A DNA stretch of 64,000 nt from JAAXHV01 sp965207165 (GTDB lineage Bacteria; Pseudomonadota; Gammaproteobacteria; Eutrophobiales; Eutrophobiaceae): assembly GCA_965207165.1 (NCBI GenBank), contig OZ242265.1:1488001-1552000 (forward strand), in the 5' to 3' direction. The notes under the pieces are model-generated. The model made no database searches and was not told the DNA's origin. It was given only the letters and a program-made list of their open reading frames with translations. Position 1 is the stretch's first letter; every line of letters begins with the position of its first letter. This document shows, one piece after another, positions 23,643 through 31,849 of this stretch. The position numbers and the translations under genes are program-made.

Positions 23643-26080
23643 GGCAGGGAAAAAACGACTATCTGCACAAGGCCGATGAGATGTTCGGTCACCTGGGCCT
23701 TTGGATGTATGGCCACAAACTCATCGTCCTGCTGTGCGCACTGGGATTACTGGTCACCGGTCTTTACTTCGCCGGCAAGACTCGTGCCGACAACAGTCTG
23801 GACAGTTTTTTTGATGCGACAGACACTGCCTATAACGCCTATATAACCTACCAGGATGAGTTCGGTTCAGACGAGGTGGCTTATATCCTTTACACGGTTC
23901 CCAACAGTCCCTACGGCCCCTTTGACCTGGACGCCATGCAGCGCATAGCGCAACTGACCGAGGCCCTGGAATACGAGGTGCCTTTCGTAAGGGACGTAAC
24001 CAGCCTGAGTAACGTGGAGTTCATCACTGCGGATGGCGATTTCCTTGAGATCCACGAGTTGGCGCTGGATATGCCGGAGGACCAGGCCGGCCTGCTGGAA
24101 CGCGGTCAGGCGATGATGCAAAAGCCCAGTTACCGTGGCGCCATCGTCAACAACGAGGCCACCCATGGCGCTATCATCCTGGAAATGACTATTGCCATCA
24201 ACGATCCGCTGGACGAAATAAGACTGGACCCGGAAGGTGGCGACGGGCTGGCCAACCTGTATCCGCAGGCGGCCAAACACAAGATCGACGAGATCCTGTC
24301 CCGGCCGGAATACACCGGTATTGATTTTTACCTGGGCGGTGATGTCCAGATGAGCACGGCCTACAACGAGACCATCACACGTGACACGGTCCGGCAAACC
24401 CTGTTGACACTGGCCCTGGTCAGTATCATTGCCATGATATGCTTCCGCATGCAGCTTCTGGGGCTGGCCGGGCCGCTTTCAGTTGTGATTCTCGCCCTGA
24501 TCCTGACCATAGGCTTCATGGGCCTGATCGGCTACGAGATGGGGATTCTGTTCCTTATTGTGCCCACCTTCCTGACCGCCATCGGTGTTGCGCAGTCGGT
24601 ACACCTGATCACCGAATTCAACCTGATGCGCGCCCGGGGCCTGGACCGGCGAGAGGCAGTAAAACAGGCCATGGAACACGTGGCCATGCCCTGCCTCCTG
24701 GCAGCATTTACCACGGCGGCAGCGTTCCTGGTCATGGCGACCTCTAAACTGCGCGCCTTGTCGGAAATAGCCGTGTACCAGAGCGTTGGTGTGATGCTTG
24801 CCTTCCTTGCCAGCATCACCGTCATGGTCTGTTACATGTCCATGGGCAAAGACAGACCGCACAAATCACTCGATCCGTCGGAGAGGAAGTCCGGCCTGTT
24901 GTATTATCTCCTCCACCGCGTTGCAGCATTGAACCTTAAGCGTCCCTTCGCCATCATGGCGGTGTTCGGTGTAATTCTGACAGGTTCCATGATCGGGATC
25001 GGCAAACTGCACGTAGGCTTCAACTTCCTGGAGGAATTCAAACCACATACCCGGTTCCGGCTGGATACCGACCACATACAAAACGTGATGGGCGGCATGC
25101 TTAACGTGGTTTTCATCTACGACAGCGGTAAGGCCGACGGCATCAAGAGCAGCGAGATGCTTGCTCACCTTGAAGGGCTCCAGGCCTATGCTGAGCGGTC
25201 AACCATTGTCGAAAAGAGCTACTCTGTGGTCGATATTCTCAAGGATATAAACCAGAGTTTTCACGGTGATGACCCGGCCTACTACCGACTGCCGGAAAGC
25301 GGCGAGTTAATCGCACAGTACCTGTTGTTGTATGAGATCTCCGGTGGCGAAGAACTCAGTGATTTCGTAAGTGGCGACTACCGCCGGACTGCCCTGGAAC
25401 TGCGGGTGGATATTACTGATTCGAGACATATCAAGGCCTTGATCGACGACCTGGAGCGCTATATGGCGGCGCACCCTGTATCCGGCGCAGAGATCCGGAT
25501 CACAGGCATGGGTTTATTATGGGTCAGGTTAGCCAGTTATATCGCCGAGAGCCAGATGTGGGGCTACGGGCTTGCCTTCATCATCATCGCCCTGGTAATG
25601 TGCCTGGCTTTCCGTTCAGTGAAAGTTGGCCTGCTTGTCATGATTCCCAACCTGTTTCCTGCTGTTCTGGTTCTGGGCTTTATGGGCTTGAACGGCATGC
25701 AACTGGACTATTTCAAGCTGATGCTGGCGACGGTAGCCATCGGTATCGCGGTTGACGACACGGTGCACATTTCCACCCGCATACGAAAAGAGTTCCACCG
25801 TTCCGGCAACTACGAGGAAGCCATTCGGACCAGCCTGTTGAGCACGGGCCGGGCTCTTGTCATTACCACTATCATCCTTTCACTGTCCTTCCTTGTATAC
25901 ACGGTTTCCGATATGGCAATACTGGCAGATTTCGGGATACTGCTATCTGCCACCATGGTTTCGGCATTGGTCGCCGACCTGTTCCTGTTACCTTGCCTGG
26001 TGCTGGTGCTGAAGCCCTTTGGGCCGGAATACGAACCGGCCACTGTCAGTGATCCGGCGCCCGCAACCCACACATTATGA
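23639..26080 (+). CDS. RND/MMPL-superfamily transporter
   Basis: 813-residue inner-membrane transporter with the two-fold RND layout: a first membrane helix near 25-45, a large periplasmic loop, a five-helix bundle from about 245 to 400, then helix 7 near 435, a second loop, and a bundle from about 640 to 795. The second-bundle motif AVDDTVHISTRIRKEF, with paired Asp, is the MMPL proton-relay signature. At about 800 residues it is shorter than AcrB pumps and matches MMPL/HpnN-type lipid or hopanoid exporters. It is followed by genes for a LolA-like carrier and an outer-membrane barrel, which suggests trans-envelope movement of a lipid. Confidence 0.9.
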   Translation: MRQGKNDYLHKADEMFGHLGLWMYGHKLIVLLCALGLLVTGLYFAGKTRADNSLDSFFDATDTAYNAYITYQDEFGSDEVAYILYTVPNSPYGPFDLDAMQRIAQLTEALEYEVPFVRDVTSLSNVEFITADGDFLEIHELALDMPEDQAGLLERGQAMMQKPSYRGAIVNNEATHGAIILEMTIAINDPLDEIRLDPEGGDGLANLYPQAAKHKIDEILSRPEYTGIDFYLGGDVQMSTAYNETITRDTVRQTLLTLALVSIIAMICFRMQLLGLAGPLSVVILALILTIGFMGLIGYEMGILFLIVPTFLTAIGVAQSVHLITEFNLMRARGLDRREAVKQAMEHVAMPCLLAAFTTAAAFLVMATSKLRALSEIAVYQSVGVMLAFLASITVMVCYMSMGKDRPHKSLDPSERKSGLLYYLLHRVAALNLKRPFAIMAVFGVILTGSMIGIGKLHVGFNFLEEFKPHTRFRLDTDHIQNVMGGMLNVVFIYDSGKADGIKSSEMLAHLEGLQAYAERSTIVEKSYSVVDILKDINQSFHGDDPAYYRLPESGELIAQYLLLYEISGGEELSDFVSGDYRRTALELRVDITDSRHIKALIDDLERYMAAHPVSGAEIRITGMGLLWVRLASYIAESQMWGYGLAFIIIALVMCLAFRSVKVGLLVMIPNLFPAVLVLGFMGLNGMQLDYFKLMLATVAIGIAVDDTVHISTRIRKEFHRSGNYEEAIRTSLLSTGRALVITTIILSLSFLVYTVSDMAILADFGILLSATMVSALVADLFLLPCLVLVLKPFGPEYEPATVSDPAPATHTL

Positions 26081-26089
26081 GAGATCGTC

Positions 26090-26887
26090 ATGTTTGCAAA
26101 GAAATACATGTATTTGATTACCCTGGCCATGAGCTCCCCGGCGCTTGCACAGGCGGTCCATGATCGGGACGCCGTGGAAAAAGGCATCGCCATCGCCGCC
26201 GAAGCAGATCGCCGCGACAGCGGTTACGTGGACAGCGAGGAGTCATTCACCATGGTGCTGCGGGACAGCAAGGGGCGCGAACGTTTTCGTACCCTGCGCA
26301 CGAAAACCCTGGAACGCACTGATGACGGCGACTGGAGCCTGACCATCTTCGACGAACCGGCGGACGTTAAAGGCACCGCCATGCTCACCTACAGCCACGG
26401 CCTGGAGCCTGACGACCAGTGGCTTTACCTGCCGGCCTTAAAACGCGTGAAACGAATTTCCTCCAAAAATCGCTCCGGGCCGTTCATGGGCAGCGAGTTT
26501 GCCTTTGAGGATTTGAGCGACTTCGAGTTGGAAAAATACAGCTATCGATACCTGCGTGATGAGCCGTGTGGCGAGCACAGCTGTTTTGTCTCCGAGTGGG
26601 TGCCCGCCTATGAGCACTCCGGTTACACCCGGATCGAAGTCTGGCACGACCGGGAGGAATACCGTGAGCAGAAAATAGAGTTCTACGATAAAGTCGGCAA
26701 GCACCTGAAAACACTGGTGCTTAACGACTACTCACTTTACCGGGAACGCTTCTGGCGCCCCCTGAAGATGGAGATGACCAACCACAAGACAGGCAAGGCC
26801 ACCCTGCTCCACTTCAACAATATTGAGTTGGGAGCAGGTCTGACCGAGCGTGAGTTCGACCAGAACTCCCTCAGGCGTGCCAAGTAA
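26090..26887 (+). CDS. LolA-like outer membrane lipoprotein-sorting family protein
   Basis: 265 residues with a short signal peptide (MFAKKYMYLITLAMSSPALAQ). The core is the LolA-like half-barrel found next to RND transporters: RDSKGRERFRTLRTK, the ADVKGTAMLTYSH segment, DDQWLYLPALKRVKRISS and SGPFMGSEFAFEDLSDF. These proteins are thought to ferry lipid across the periplasm. The gene lies 9 bp after the RND gene and overlaps the next one. Confidence 0.85.
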   Translation: MFAKKYMYLITLAMSSPALAQAVHDRDAVEKGIAIAAEADRRDSGYVDSEESFTMVLRDSKGRERFRTLRTKTLERTDDGDWSLTIFDEPADVKGTAMLTYSHGLEPDDQWLYLPALKRVKRISSKNRSGPFMGSEFAFEDLSDFELEKYSYRYLRDEPCGEHSCFVSEWVPAYEHSGYTRIEVWHDREEYREQKIEFYDKVGKHLKTLVLNDYSLYRERFWRPLKMEMTNHKTGKATLLHFNNIELGAGLTEREFDQNSLRRAK

Positions 26888-28106
26888 CCGTTTCGGTACG
26901 GGCGCCAGGCTATCCGGCGCTATTCTGGCCGGTATCCTGGCTACACCCGCCGCCATTGCAATGGATCCGGAGAAAATGCAGTGGTCCGGCCACGTGGGCG
27001 GGGAGTACCGGTATTTCACGGATGCCGGCGCCGGCGGGGCGCGCTACCAGCACAATGTTTCCCTTGTCGCCGAACCGGAGCTTTACTATCCCGTCCGCGC
27101 CTCCGGCGACAGCCTGCGTCTCACGGCGTTCCTGCGCCTGGACGAGCACGATGATGAGCGCTCCCATGGTGACATACGCGAAATGAAATGGCACAAGGTG
27201 GCGGACCGCTGGGAATTGACCCTGGGAGTCGACCGGATATTCTGGGGTGTCACCGAGACCATTCACCTGGTCAATATCATAAACCAGCAGGACTTTGTGG
27301 AGAACCCGGATGGCGAGGACCTGCTCGGGCAACCCATGATACGCCTCGATCTTGTGCGGGACTGGGGAACACTGGGTTTATTTGTCCTGCCCTACTTCCG
27401 TGAACGTTCCTATCCCGGCACAGAAGGACGCCCGGGATCCGCCCTCGTGGTGGACACCGACAATCCCGTTTATGAGTCCGGCACGGAACAATGGCACACG
27501 GACTTTGCCCTGCGCTGGAGCCACTATATCGGCAACTGGGACCTGGGCGCTTCCTATTTCTACGGCACCAGCCGCGAGCCGCGCTTCGACCCGATGTTCT
27601 CAAGCATAACGAAGCAAGGCGTAACAACCCTGCGGCCTGTCTACGATATCATTCACCAGGCGGGGGTTGACGTGCAGGGCACCTTCGATGCGTGGTTGTG
27701 GAAGCTGGAGGCCATCTACCGGGATGGGCAGGACGATGCGTTTTTCGCCGGCGCCGTCGGACTGGAATACACCTTCTTCGATATCTCCGGCTACGGTATC
27801 GATATCGGCCTGGTCACCGAGTATCTCTACGATGAGCGGAATTTTTTCATCAGTACCGATAATGATCTCAGCCTGGGCATGAGACTGACGTTGAACGATA
27901 TCGATTCGACCGAATTTCTGGCCGCCGTGGTGCAGGACCTGGACAATCAGTCACGCTATTTCTTTGTGGAGGCCAGCCGGCGTATCGGGGATTCCTTCAA
28001 ACTCTCCGTGGAAGCCCGCGGCATTAACAACGTCGCTGAGGGTGACCCCCTGCAATTCTATGACGGCGACAATTTTGTCCAGGTGGAGCTGGCGTACTAC
28101 TTCTGA
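26850..28106 (+). CDS. Outer-membrane beta-barrel protein (DUF1302-like role)
   Basis: About 418 residues from a GTG at 26850, or about 409 from a GTG at 26877; both precede a signal sequence ending ATPAAIA. The rest has the alternating polar/aromatic strands of a porin-like barrel (GGEYRYFTD, LTLGVDRIFWGVTE, FVLPYFRERSYPGTEGRPG) and ends in ELAYYF, a terminal aromatic as used for Bam assembly. It overlaps the LolA-like gene. The set resembles the DUF1302/DUF1329-RND sets linked to steroid or lipid handling, but direct family membership is uncertain. Confidence 0.8.
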   Translation: MSSTRTPSGVPSNRFGTGARLSGAILAGILATPAAIAMDPEKMQWSGHVGGEYRYFTDAGAGGARYQHNVSLVAEPELYYPVRASGDSLRLTAFLRLDEHDDERSHGDIREMKWHKVADRWELTLGVDRIFWGVTETIHLVNIINQQDFVENPDGEDLLGQPMIRLDLVRDWGTLGLFVLPYFRERSYPGTEGRPGSALVVDTDNPVYESGTEQWHTDFALRWSHYIGNWDLGASYFYGTSREPRFDPMFSSITKQGVTTLRPVYDIIHQAGVDVQGTFDAWLWKLEAIYRDGQDDAFFAGAVGLEYTFFDISGYGIDIGLVTEYLYDERNFFISTDNDLSLGMRLTLNDIDSTEFLAAVVQDLDNQSRYFFVEASRRIGDSFKLSVEARGINNVAEGDPLQFYDGDNFVQVELAYYF

Positions 28107-28109
28107 AAT

Positions 28110-28132
28110 TATGCCTCCGGTTGGCTCTCAGT
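28110..28132 (+). repeat. 23-bp junction repeat, copy 1
   Basis: Contains ATGCCTCCGGTTGGCTCTCA; differs at one base from 30836-30858. It lies 3 bp after the barrel gene stop and exactly at the 5' break of a TonB-receptor fragment. Confidence 0.7.
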
Positions 28133-28320
28133 GTTCTTACAATGTCGTCAACGCCGAAATTTCTCTAAGTAGTGCCGACGAAAGGTGGAAATTTAAAATT
28201 TGGGCAAAAAATCTGTTTGAAGAAGACTATTCCATATTTACCAACACAGGTCAGTTTGGTGATCTGGTGGCATTTGCACCACCACGCGTTGCGGGTGCCG
28301 GAGTACAATTTAATTTCTAA
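28133..28320 (+). pseudogene. C-terminal remnant of a TonB-dependent receptor
   Basis: About 62 residues (SYNVVNAEISLSSADERW, KIWAKNLFEEDYSIF, VAGAGVQFNF) match the last barrel strands of TonB-dependent receptors, where NLFDEDY and a terminal aromatic are standard. No start or plug domain remains; the fragment begins at the short repeat. It is the scar of a lost receptor gene. Confidence 0.8.
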
Positions 28321-28340
28321 TATTCTTACGACATCTTCAT

Positions 28341-29435
28341 CTATTCATCCATTTTTAATATAGGTTTGATTGTTTTACCGGAATGGGTGTCGGCAACCGC
28401 TTCGTTGATCTGCTCCAACGAATAAAAACCCGCGAGCTTGTCCATTGGGAATGAACCGTCAAGATACATTTCTATCAGTTGCGGAATAATTGCAACTGGA
28501 TCGCAATCACCATTTACCACACCACGAATGACTTTACCGCTTATCAGTGGTAGCACATTTAGTGTAACCTGCGGTTCCTTCGAGGCACCAAGCAAGGTCA
28601 ATGTTCCACGTGTTTTTAAAGCGTCAGCCGCAGTAGAGATAAGCGCCGGTACACCGCTGGTATCAACACCTTGATCAATCCCACCCAGTTCTGCCAGTTC
28701 GCTGGCAAGATCCTGGTCCGTAGTATTAATAGAATCACTGGCTCCAAGCTCACGCGCCAAAGCAAGACGGCTCTCAACTCGGTCCACTGCAATAATTTTG
28801 CCTGTATTCGTGGCTTTCGCAGCCATCAAGGCCGCCATACCGACGGCACCGGTGCCAAATACAGCAAGTGTCGTGTCCGGCCCTGGTTTTAATACATTCA
28901 TCACTGTACCGGCACCTGTTAAATAACCACAGCCTAGTGGCCCCATGAGCTCCAGTGGTACGTCCTTACGGATCTTGATGGCATTCCGCGCCTGCGCCAG
29001 AGAGTAAGTTGCAAAGGAAGACTGGGAAAAAAAACCACCGCCAATGGCTTCTCCACTTTCGGCATGCAATGTGGGTGAACCATCCAGACGACGCCCCATG
29101 AAATTTAAAGGCATGTACTGCTCACAATAGGCTGGGTGTGAATCGCTACAGGGAGCACAGGCCCCGCAGGTATTGAATGTAAGAACGACGTGATCACCCG
29201 GCTCATAGCCGCTGACATTGGCCCCCACTTTTTCGACTACACCTGCACCTTCATGTCCAAGTACAAAGGGAAGCGGCAAAGGCATGATCTGGTCGACGAT
29301 TGACAAATCCGTATGACAAATTCCAGTGGCGACGATCTGCACCAATAATTCATCGTCATTTGGGTCTGCCAGATCTATTCCTTCTACACTAAATTGACCT
29401 CCTGCCTCCCGTGCAACAGCAGCTTTTATTTTCAT
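28341..29435 (-). CDS. Zinc-dependent (class III-like) alcohol dehydrogenase
   Basis: 364-residue NAD-dependent medium-chain dehydrogenase similar to aryl-alcohol dehydrogenases. Catalytic zinc ligands are in ATGICHTDLS (Cys near 38), GHEGAGVVEKVG (His near 61) and the later CGYLTGAG (Cys near 169). The structural zinc loop CGACAPCSDSHPAYCEQY is present, and the Rossmann motif AVFGTGAVGMAALMAAKA is near 190. It is 26 bp downstream of a P450 gene on the same strand, suggesting that it oxidises the alcohol produced by the P450. Confidence 0.9.
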   Translation of the reverse strand: MKIKAAVAREAGGQFSVEGIDLADPNDDELLVQIVATGICHTDLSIVDQIMPLPLPFVLGHEGAGVVEKVGANVSGYEPGDHVVLTFNTCGACAPCSDSHPAYCEQYMPLNFMGRRLDGSPTLHAESGEAIGGGFFSQSSFATYSLAQARNAIKIRKDVPLELMGPLGCGYLTGAGTVMNVLKPGPDTTLAVFGTGAVGMAALMAAKATNTGKIIAVDRVESRLALARELGASDSINTTDQDLASELAELGGIDQGVDTSGVPALISTAADALKTRGTLTLLGASKEPQVTLNVLPLISGKVIRGVVNGDCDPVAIIPQLIEMYLDGSFPMDKLAGFYSLEQINEAVADTHSGKTIKPILKMDE

Positions 29436-29461
29436 ATTACTTCCCCCTGAGTCCGTCTTGC

Positions 29462-30709
29462 TTAATTACGTTCGCTTATTATCATTGGTAGTGTTTCAAG
29501 ACCCCGGAAGGTCATGGGCGGTGAAAAATCCAACTCATCATTTACCAAACTAAATTCAAAACGCTCGATAAAGGCAGGAAAAAATTCACTCAATACCATC
29601 TTTGCAAGGCGAAGACCAATACAGTGATGCATGCCCGGTGCAAATACCAGGTTTTGGCCCTGATCCCGTTCAAAATTAAATTCATGAGGCTCAGCAAACA
29701 CAGACGGATCCTGGTTTGCTGCACTTTGAAAAAGCAACACAAATTGTCCTTTCTTTATTATATTTCCATCCCACTCAAAATCTTCCGCGACAACCCGAGA
29801 CATGAAGGTCGACATCTGTGCGCGCCGTTGAATCTCCATTATCGCGTCTATGTCAATATCGTCGGATTGTCGTAACTTGTCGATAGCTTCAGGCTGACGA
29901 GCCAGTTCAGCCACACCCAATGCCATGGTATTCACAGTCGTGTCATGACCGGCAATCAACACAATATGGCAAACGCCAAGCATCTCTTCCTCTGTTAACT
30001 TATCTCCCGCATCAACCGCCAATACCAATTCGGAAATAAAATCGCCGGTGGGATTTTTGCGTTTTTCCTCAAACTTGGGTTTGAATAATTCGTTCAACTC
30101 ATTGATGACGCCGTCAACCTTGAATAATTGCTCAAGCGGTACATTGATGTTACCGATGGTATTCAAGTCGATTGACCAGCGTTGCATCTCGTTAATCAAT
30201 GTATCGTCAAAGTCACAGACCTTCAGGATCATGCGAGCCGGAATGATGCGTGCCACGTTTTCAACAAATTCAACCGGGCCATCTATTTCTGCAACCGCAT
30301 CCAGCGCCTCCTTAATATAGCGCTGCACATCAGGACGAATCGCTTCTACCACTGCGCGCCCAAATGCCCTTTGAATCAAGCGACGTATTCTCTGGTGCTC
30401 GTCACCGTCCATGTTCAGCAGCCAGGTCTTCGGCGTCTGCATCACAGCAGGAATCTGCGTCCTCTCTTCATCGCTCAGGTGTGCGGTGGCAAAAAACGGC
30501 AACCTCTCATTGGATAGTGGGAGTTTTCCCGAATAACCCCTGAGAACTTCGCGATGACCCGTCACCATCCAGGCCTGGTTGATCTCACTCCAGTATATCG
30601 GGCTGGTCTTTCGTAAATCGTCCAGGCGTTCTGTCAGGGAACTACCCAGGCTCTGTATGTCCAGTGGGAAATCCAGCTCGCTGGCAACACTTTGACTAGG
30701 ACCGGTCAT
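29462..30709 (-). CDS. Cytochrome P450 (A)
   Basis: 415-residue soluble bacterial P450. Oxygen-activation helix AGHDTTVN at 253-260, ExxR as EIQR near 292, and heme loop FAPGMHHCIGLRL with the thiolate Cys363. AAGGAG precedes the ATG. It is cotranscribed with the downstream ADH, and a degenerate TATAGC palindrome lies 51 bp upstream. It is a different branch from P450 B and C, which resemble each other. The substrate is unknown, probably an alkyl or terpenoid/steroid-like chain. Confidence 0.92.
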   Translation of the reverse strand: MTGPSQSVASELDFPLDIQSLGSSLTERLDDLRKTSPIYWSEINQAWMVTGHREVLRGYSGKLPLSNERLPFFATAHLSDEERTQIPAVMQTPKTWLLNMDGDEHQRIRRLIQRAFGRAVVEAIRPDVQRYIKEALDAVAEIDGPVEFVENVARIIPARMILKVCDFDDTLINEMQRWSIDLNTIGNINVPLEQLFKVDGVINELNELFKPKFEEKRKNPTGDFISELVLAVDAGDKLTEEEMLGVCHIVLIAGHDTTVNTMALGVAELARQPEAIDKLRQSDDIDIDAIMEIQRRAQMSTFMSRVVAEDFEWDGNIIKKGQFVLLFQSAANQDPSVFAEPHEFNFERDQGQNLVFAPGMHHCIGLRLAKMVLSEFFPAFIERFEFSLVNDELDFSPPMTFRGLETLPMIISERN

Positions 30710-30759
30710 GTCTAAAACTCCTTGCGGGATGTTTAGGAACGAATAATTTCAGCCCATAT

Positions 30760-30775
30760 TATAACAAACGCTATA
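30760..30775. promoter_or_regulatory. TATAGC-type operator, P450 A
   Basis: TATAACAAACGCTATA, 13 of 16 matches to TATAGCATATGCTATA. On the minus strand it overlaps a TATAAT box. Confidence 0.5.
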
Positions 30776-30786
30776 CAAAAAAGTTA

Positions 30787-30948
30787 TCACCAGCCCGGAT
30801 GTTGTGCAAGTAACTTATAAGGCGCAGTAATTGGGTATGCCTCCGGTTGGCTCCCAGTACGTTCGTTGAGTTTAACGGGCAGGCGTTCAAGGCCGCGCAA
30901 CGACATGGCAGGAGAGAATACAAAGTCCAGACTATCCCGTATCCGGTC
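30787..30948 (-). pseudogene. C-terminal remnant of a cytochrome P450
   Basis: Directly after the SDR stop an open frame reads DRIRDSLDFVFSPAMSLRG then LERLPVKLNER, matching the last residues of bacterial P450s (P450 A here ends LDFSPPMTFRGLETLPMIISERN). Everything before this, including the heme loop, is missing. The frame runs on through the 23-bp junction repeat into unrelated sequence. Confidence 0.75.
30836..30858 (+). repeat. 23-bp junction repeat, copy 2
   Basis: 22 of 23 identical to 28110-28132, same orientation. It lies at the break of the P450 remnant. The two copies bracket the ADH-P450 A module. Confidence 0.7.
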
Positions 30949-30950
30949 AG

Positions 30951-31721
30951 TCAAAGCTGCCAACCCCCATCGACGGCCAGGTTCACACCTGATATGTACC
31001 TGCCTTTTTCTGATGCCAGGAAGACTACCGCATTGGCGATGTCTTCAGGTGTACCCAGGTTACCCAGGGGGACTTGCGCGGTAATCGCCTTGATGGCCTT
31101 CTCGTCCATCTGGCCGTCCATACCTCTTGCCAGTTTTCCTCCTGCCAACCAGCCCGAACGGATGCTGTTTGCCCGGATGCCATAGCGACCATTTTCCCTG
31201 GCCACCACCTCCAGCAGGTTCTCAATGGCTGCCTTGGGCGCGCTGGACAGCACACTCTTCGGCAGGTGTCGTGTCGCCTGGGTGGTGGTCACTGCGGTAA
31301 TACTGCCGCCGCCGGTATCCTTCAATACGGGAAGCGCAGCCTGGATCAGGTTGAAACAGGCATGGGTGTCCTGCGTAAAGATGTTTTTCCAGGCTTCCAG
31401 ACTTGTGGAACCGACAAAATCTATGGGTATGGCCGGACCTGCTGCATACACAACGCTATGGACGGCGACGTACTTTTCCTTGACCTGCTGCATAAATGTA
31501 TGGGTTGCAGCCTCATCATGCAAAGCCAGTTGATAGTAGTCCACTGCAATGTCTGAAGAGCCACAGGATTGTATTACCTGTCGCGCCCCCTGCTCGTTCA
31601 GGTGATAGGTGAACGCCACCGGCGATCCCGACCTCGCAAACGCCTCTACGATTGCCGCGCCGATCCCCCCGCTACCGCCGGCAACAACCGCAACCCCCTC
31701 TTTAAACTCCTTTACACCCAT
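30951..31721 (-). CDS. SDR-fold protein with altered catalytic residues
   Basis: 256 residues with the SDR cofactor loop VAGGSGGIGAAIV at about 13-25, an AAG in place of NAG (YAAGPAIPI near 92), and the C-terminal VNLAVDGGWQL. The usual YxxxK is SSAPK (residues 159-163), so Ser replaces the catalytic Tyr, and the upstream catalytic Ser falls in a TTT stretch. It resembles the enoyl-ACP-reductase-like or degenerate SDR branch, so normal dehydrogenase activity is doubtful. A weak TATAGC-type site lies 30 bp upstream. Confidence 0.82.
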   Translation of the reverse strand: MGVKEFKEGVAVVAGGSGGIGAAIVEAFARSGSPVAFTYHLNEQGARQVIQSCGSSDIAVDYYQLALHDEAATHTFMQQVKEKYVAVHSVVYAAGPAIPIDFVGSTSLEAWKNIFTQDTHACFNLIQAALPVLKDTGGGSITAVTTTQATRHLPKSVLSSAPKAAIENLLEVVARENGRYGIRANSIRSGWLAGGKLARGMDGQMDEKAIKAITAQVPLGNLGTPEDIANAVVFLASEKGRYISGVNLAVDGGWQL

Positions 31722-31750
31722 TATTCATTCAGCGCCAGATACGGCGATCA

Positions 31751-31766
31751 ATCAGCATATACTATA
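31751..31766. promoter_or_regulatory. Weak TATAGC-type operator, SDR
   Basis: ATCAGCATATACTATA, 12 of 16 matches to the palindrome, 30 bp before the SDR start. Listed only because of its position. Confidence 0.3.
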
Positions 31767-31790
31767 CCTACCATACTGAGATTTCGTTTA

Positions 31791-31824
31791 CAAAAAAAGC
31801 CACCAGTGTTGCTATTGGTGGCTT
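31791..31824 (-). terminator. Rho-independent terminator of TonB receptor
   Basis: Arms AAGCCACCA (31797-31805) and TGGTGGCTT (31816-31824). On the minus strand the stem is followed by a T7 run, 26 bp after the receptor stop. Confidence 0.9.
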
Positions 31825-31849
31825 CGTTATTTCGGATTGCGAGTTCATA

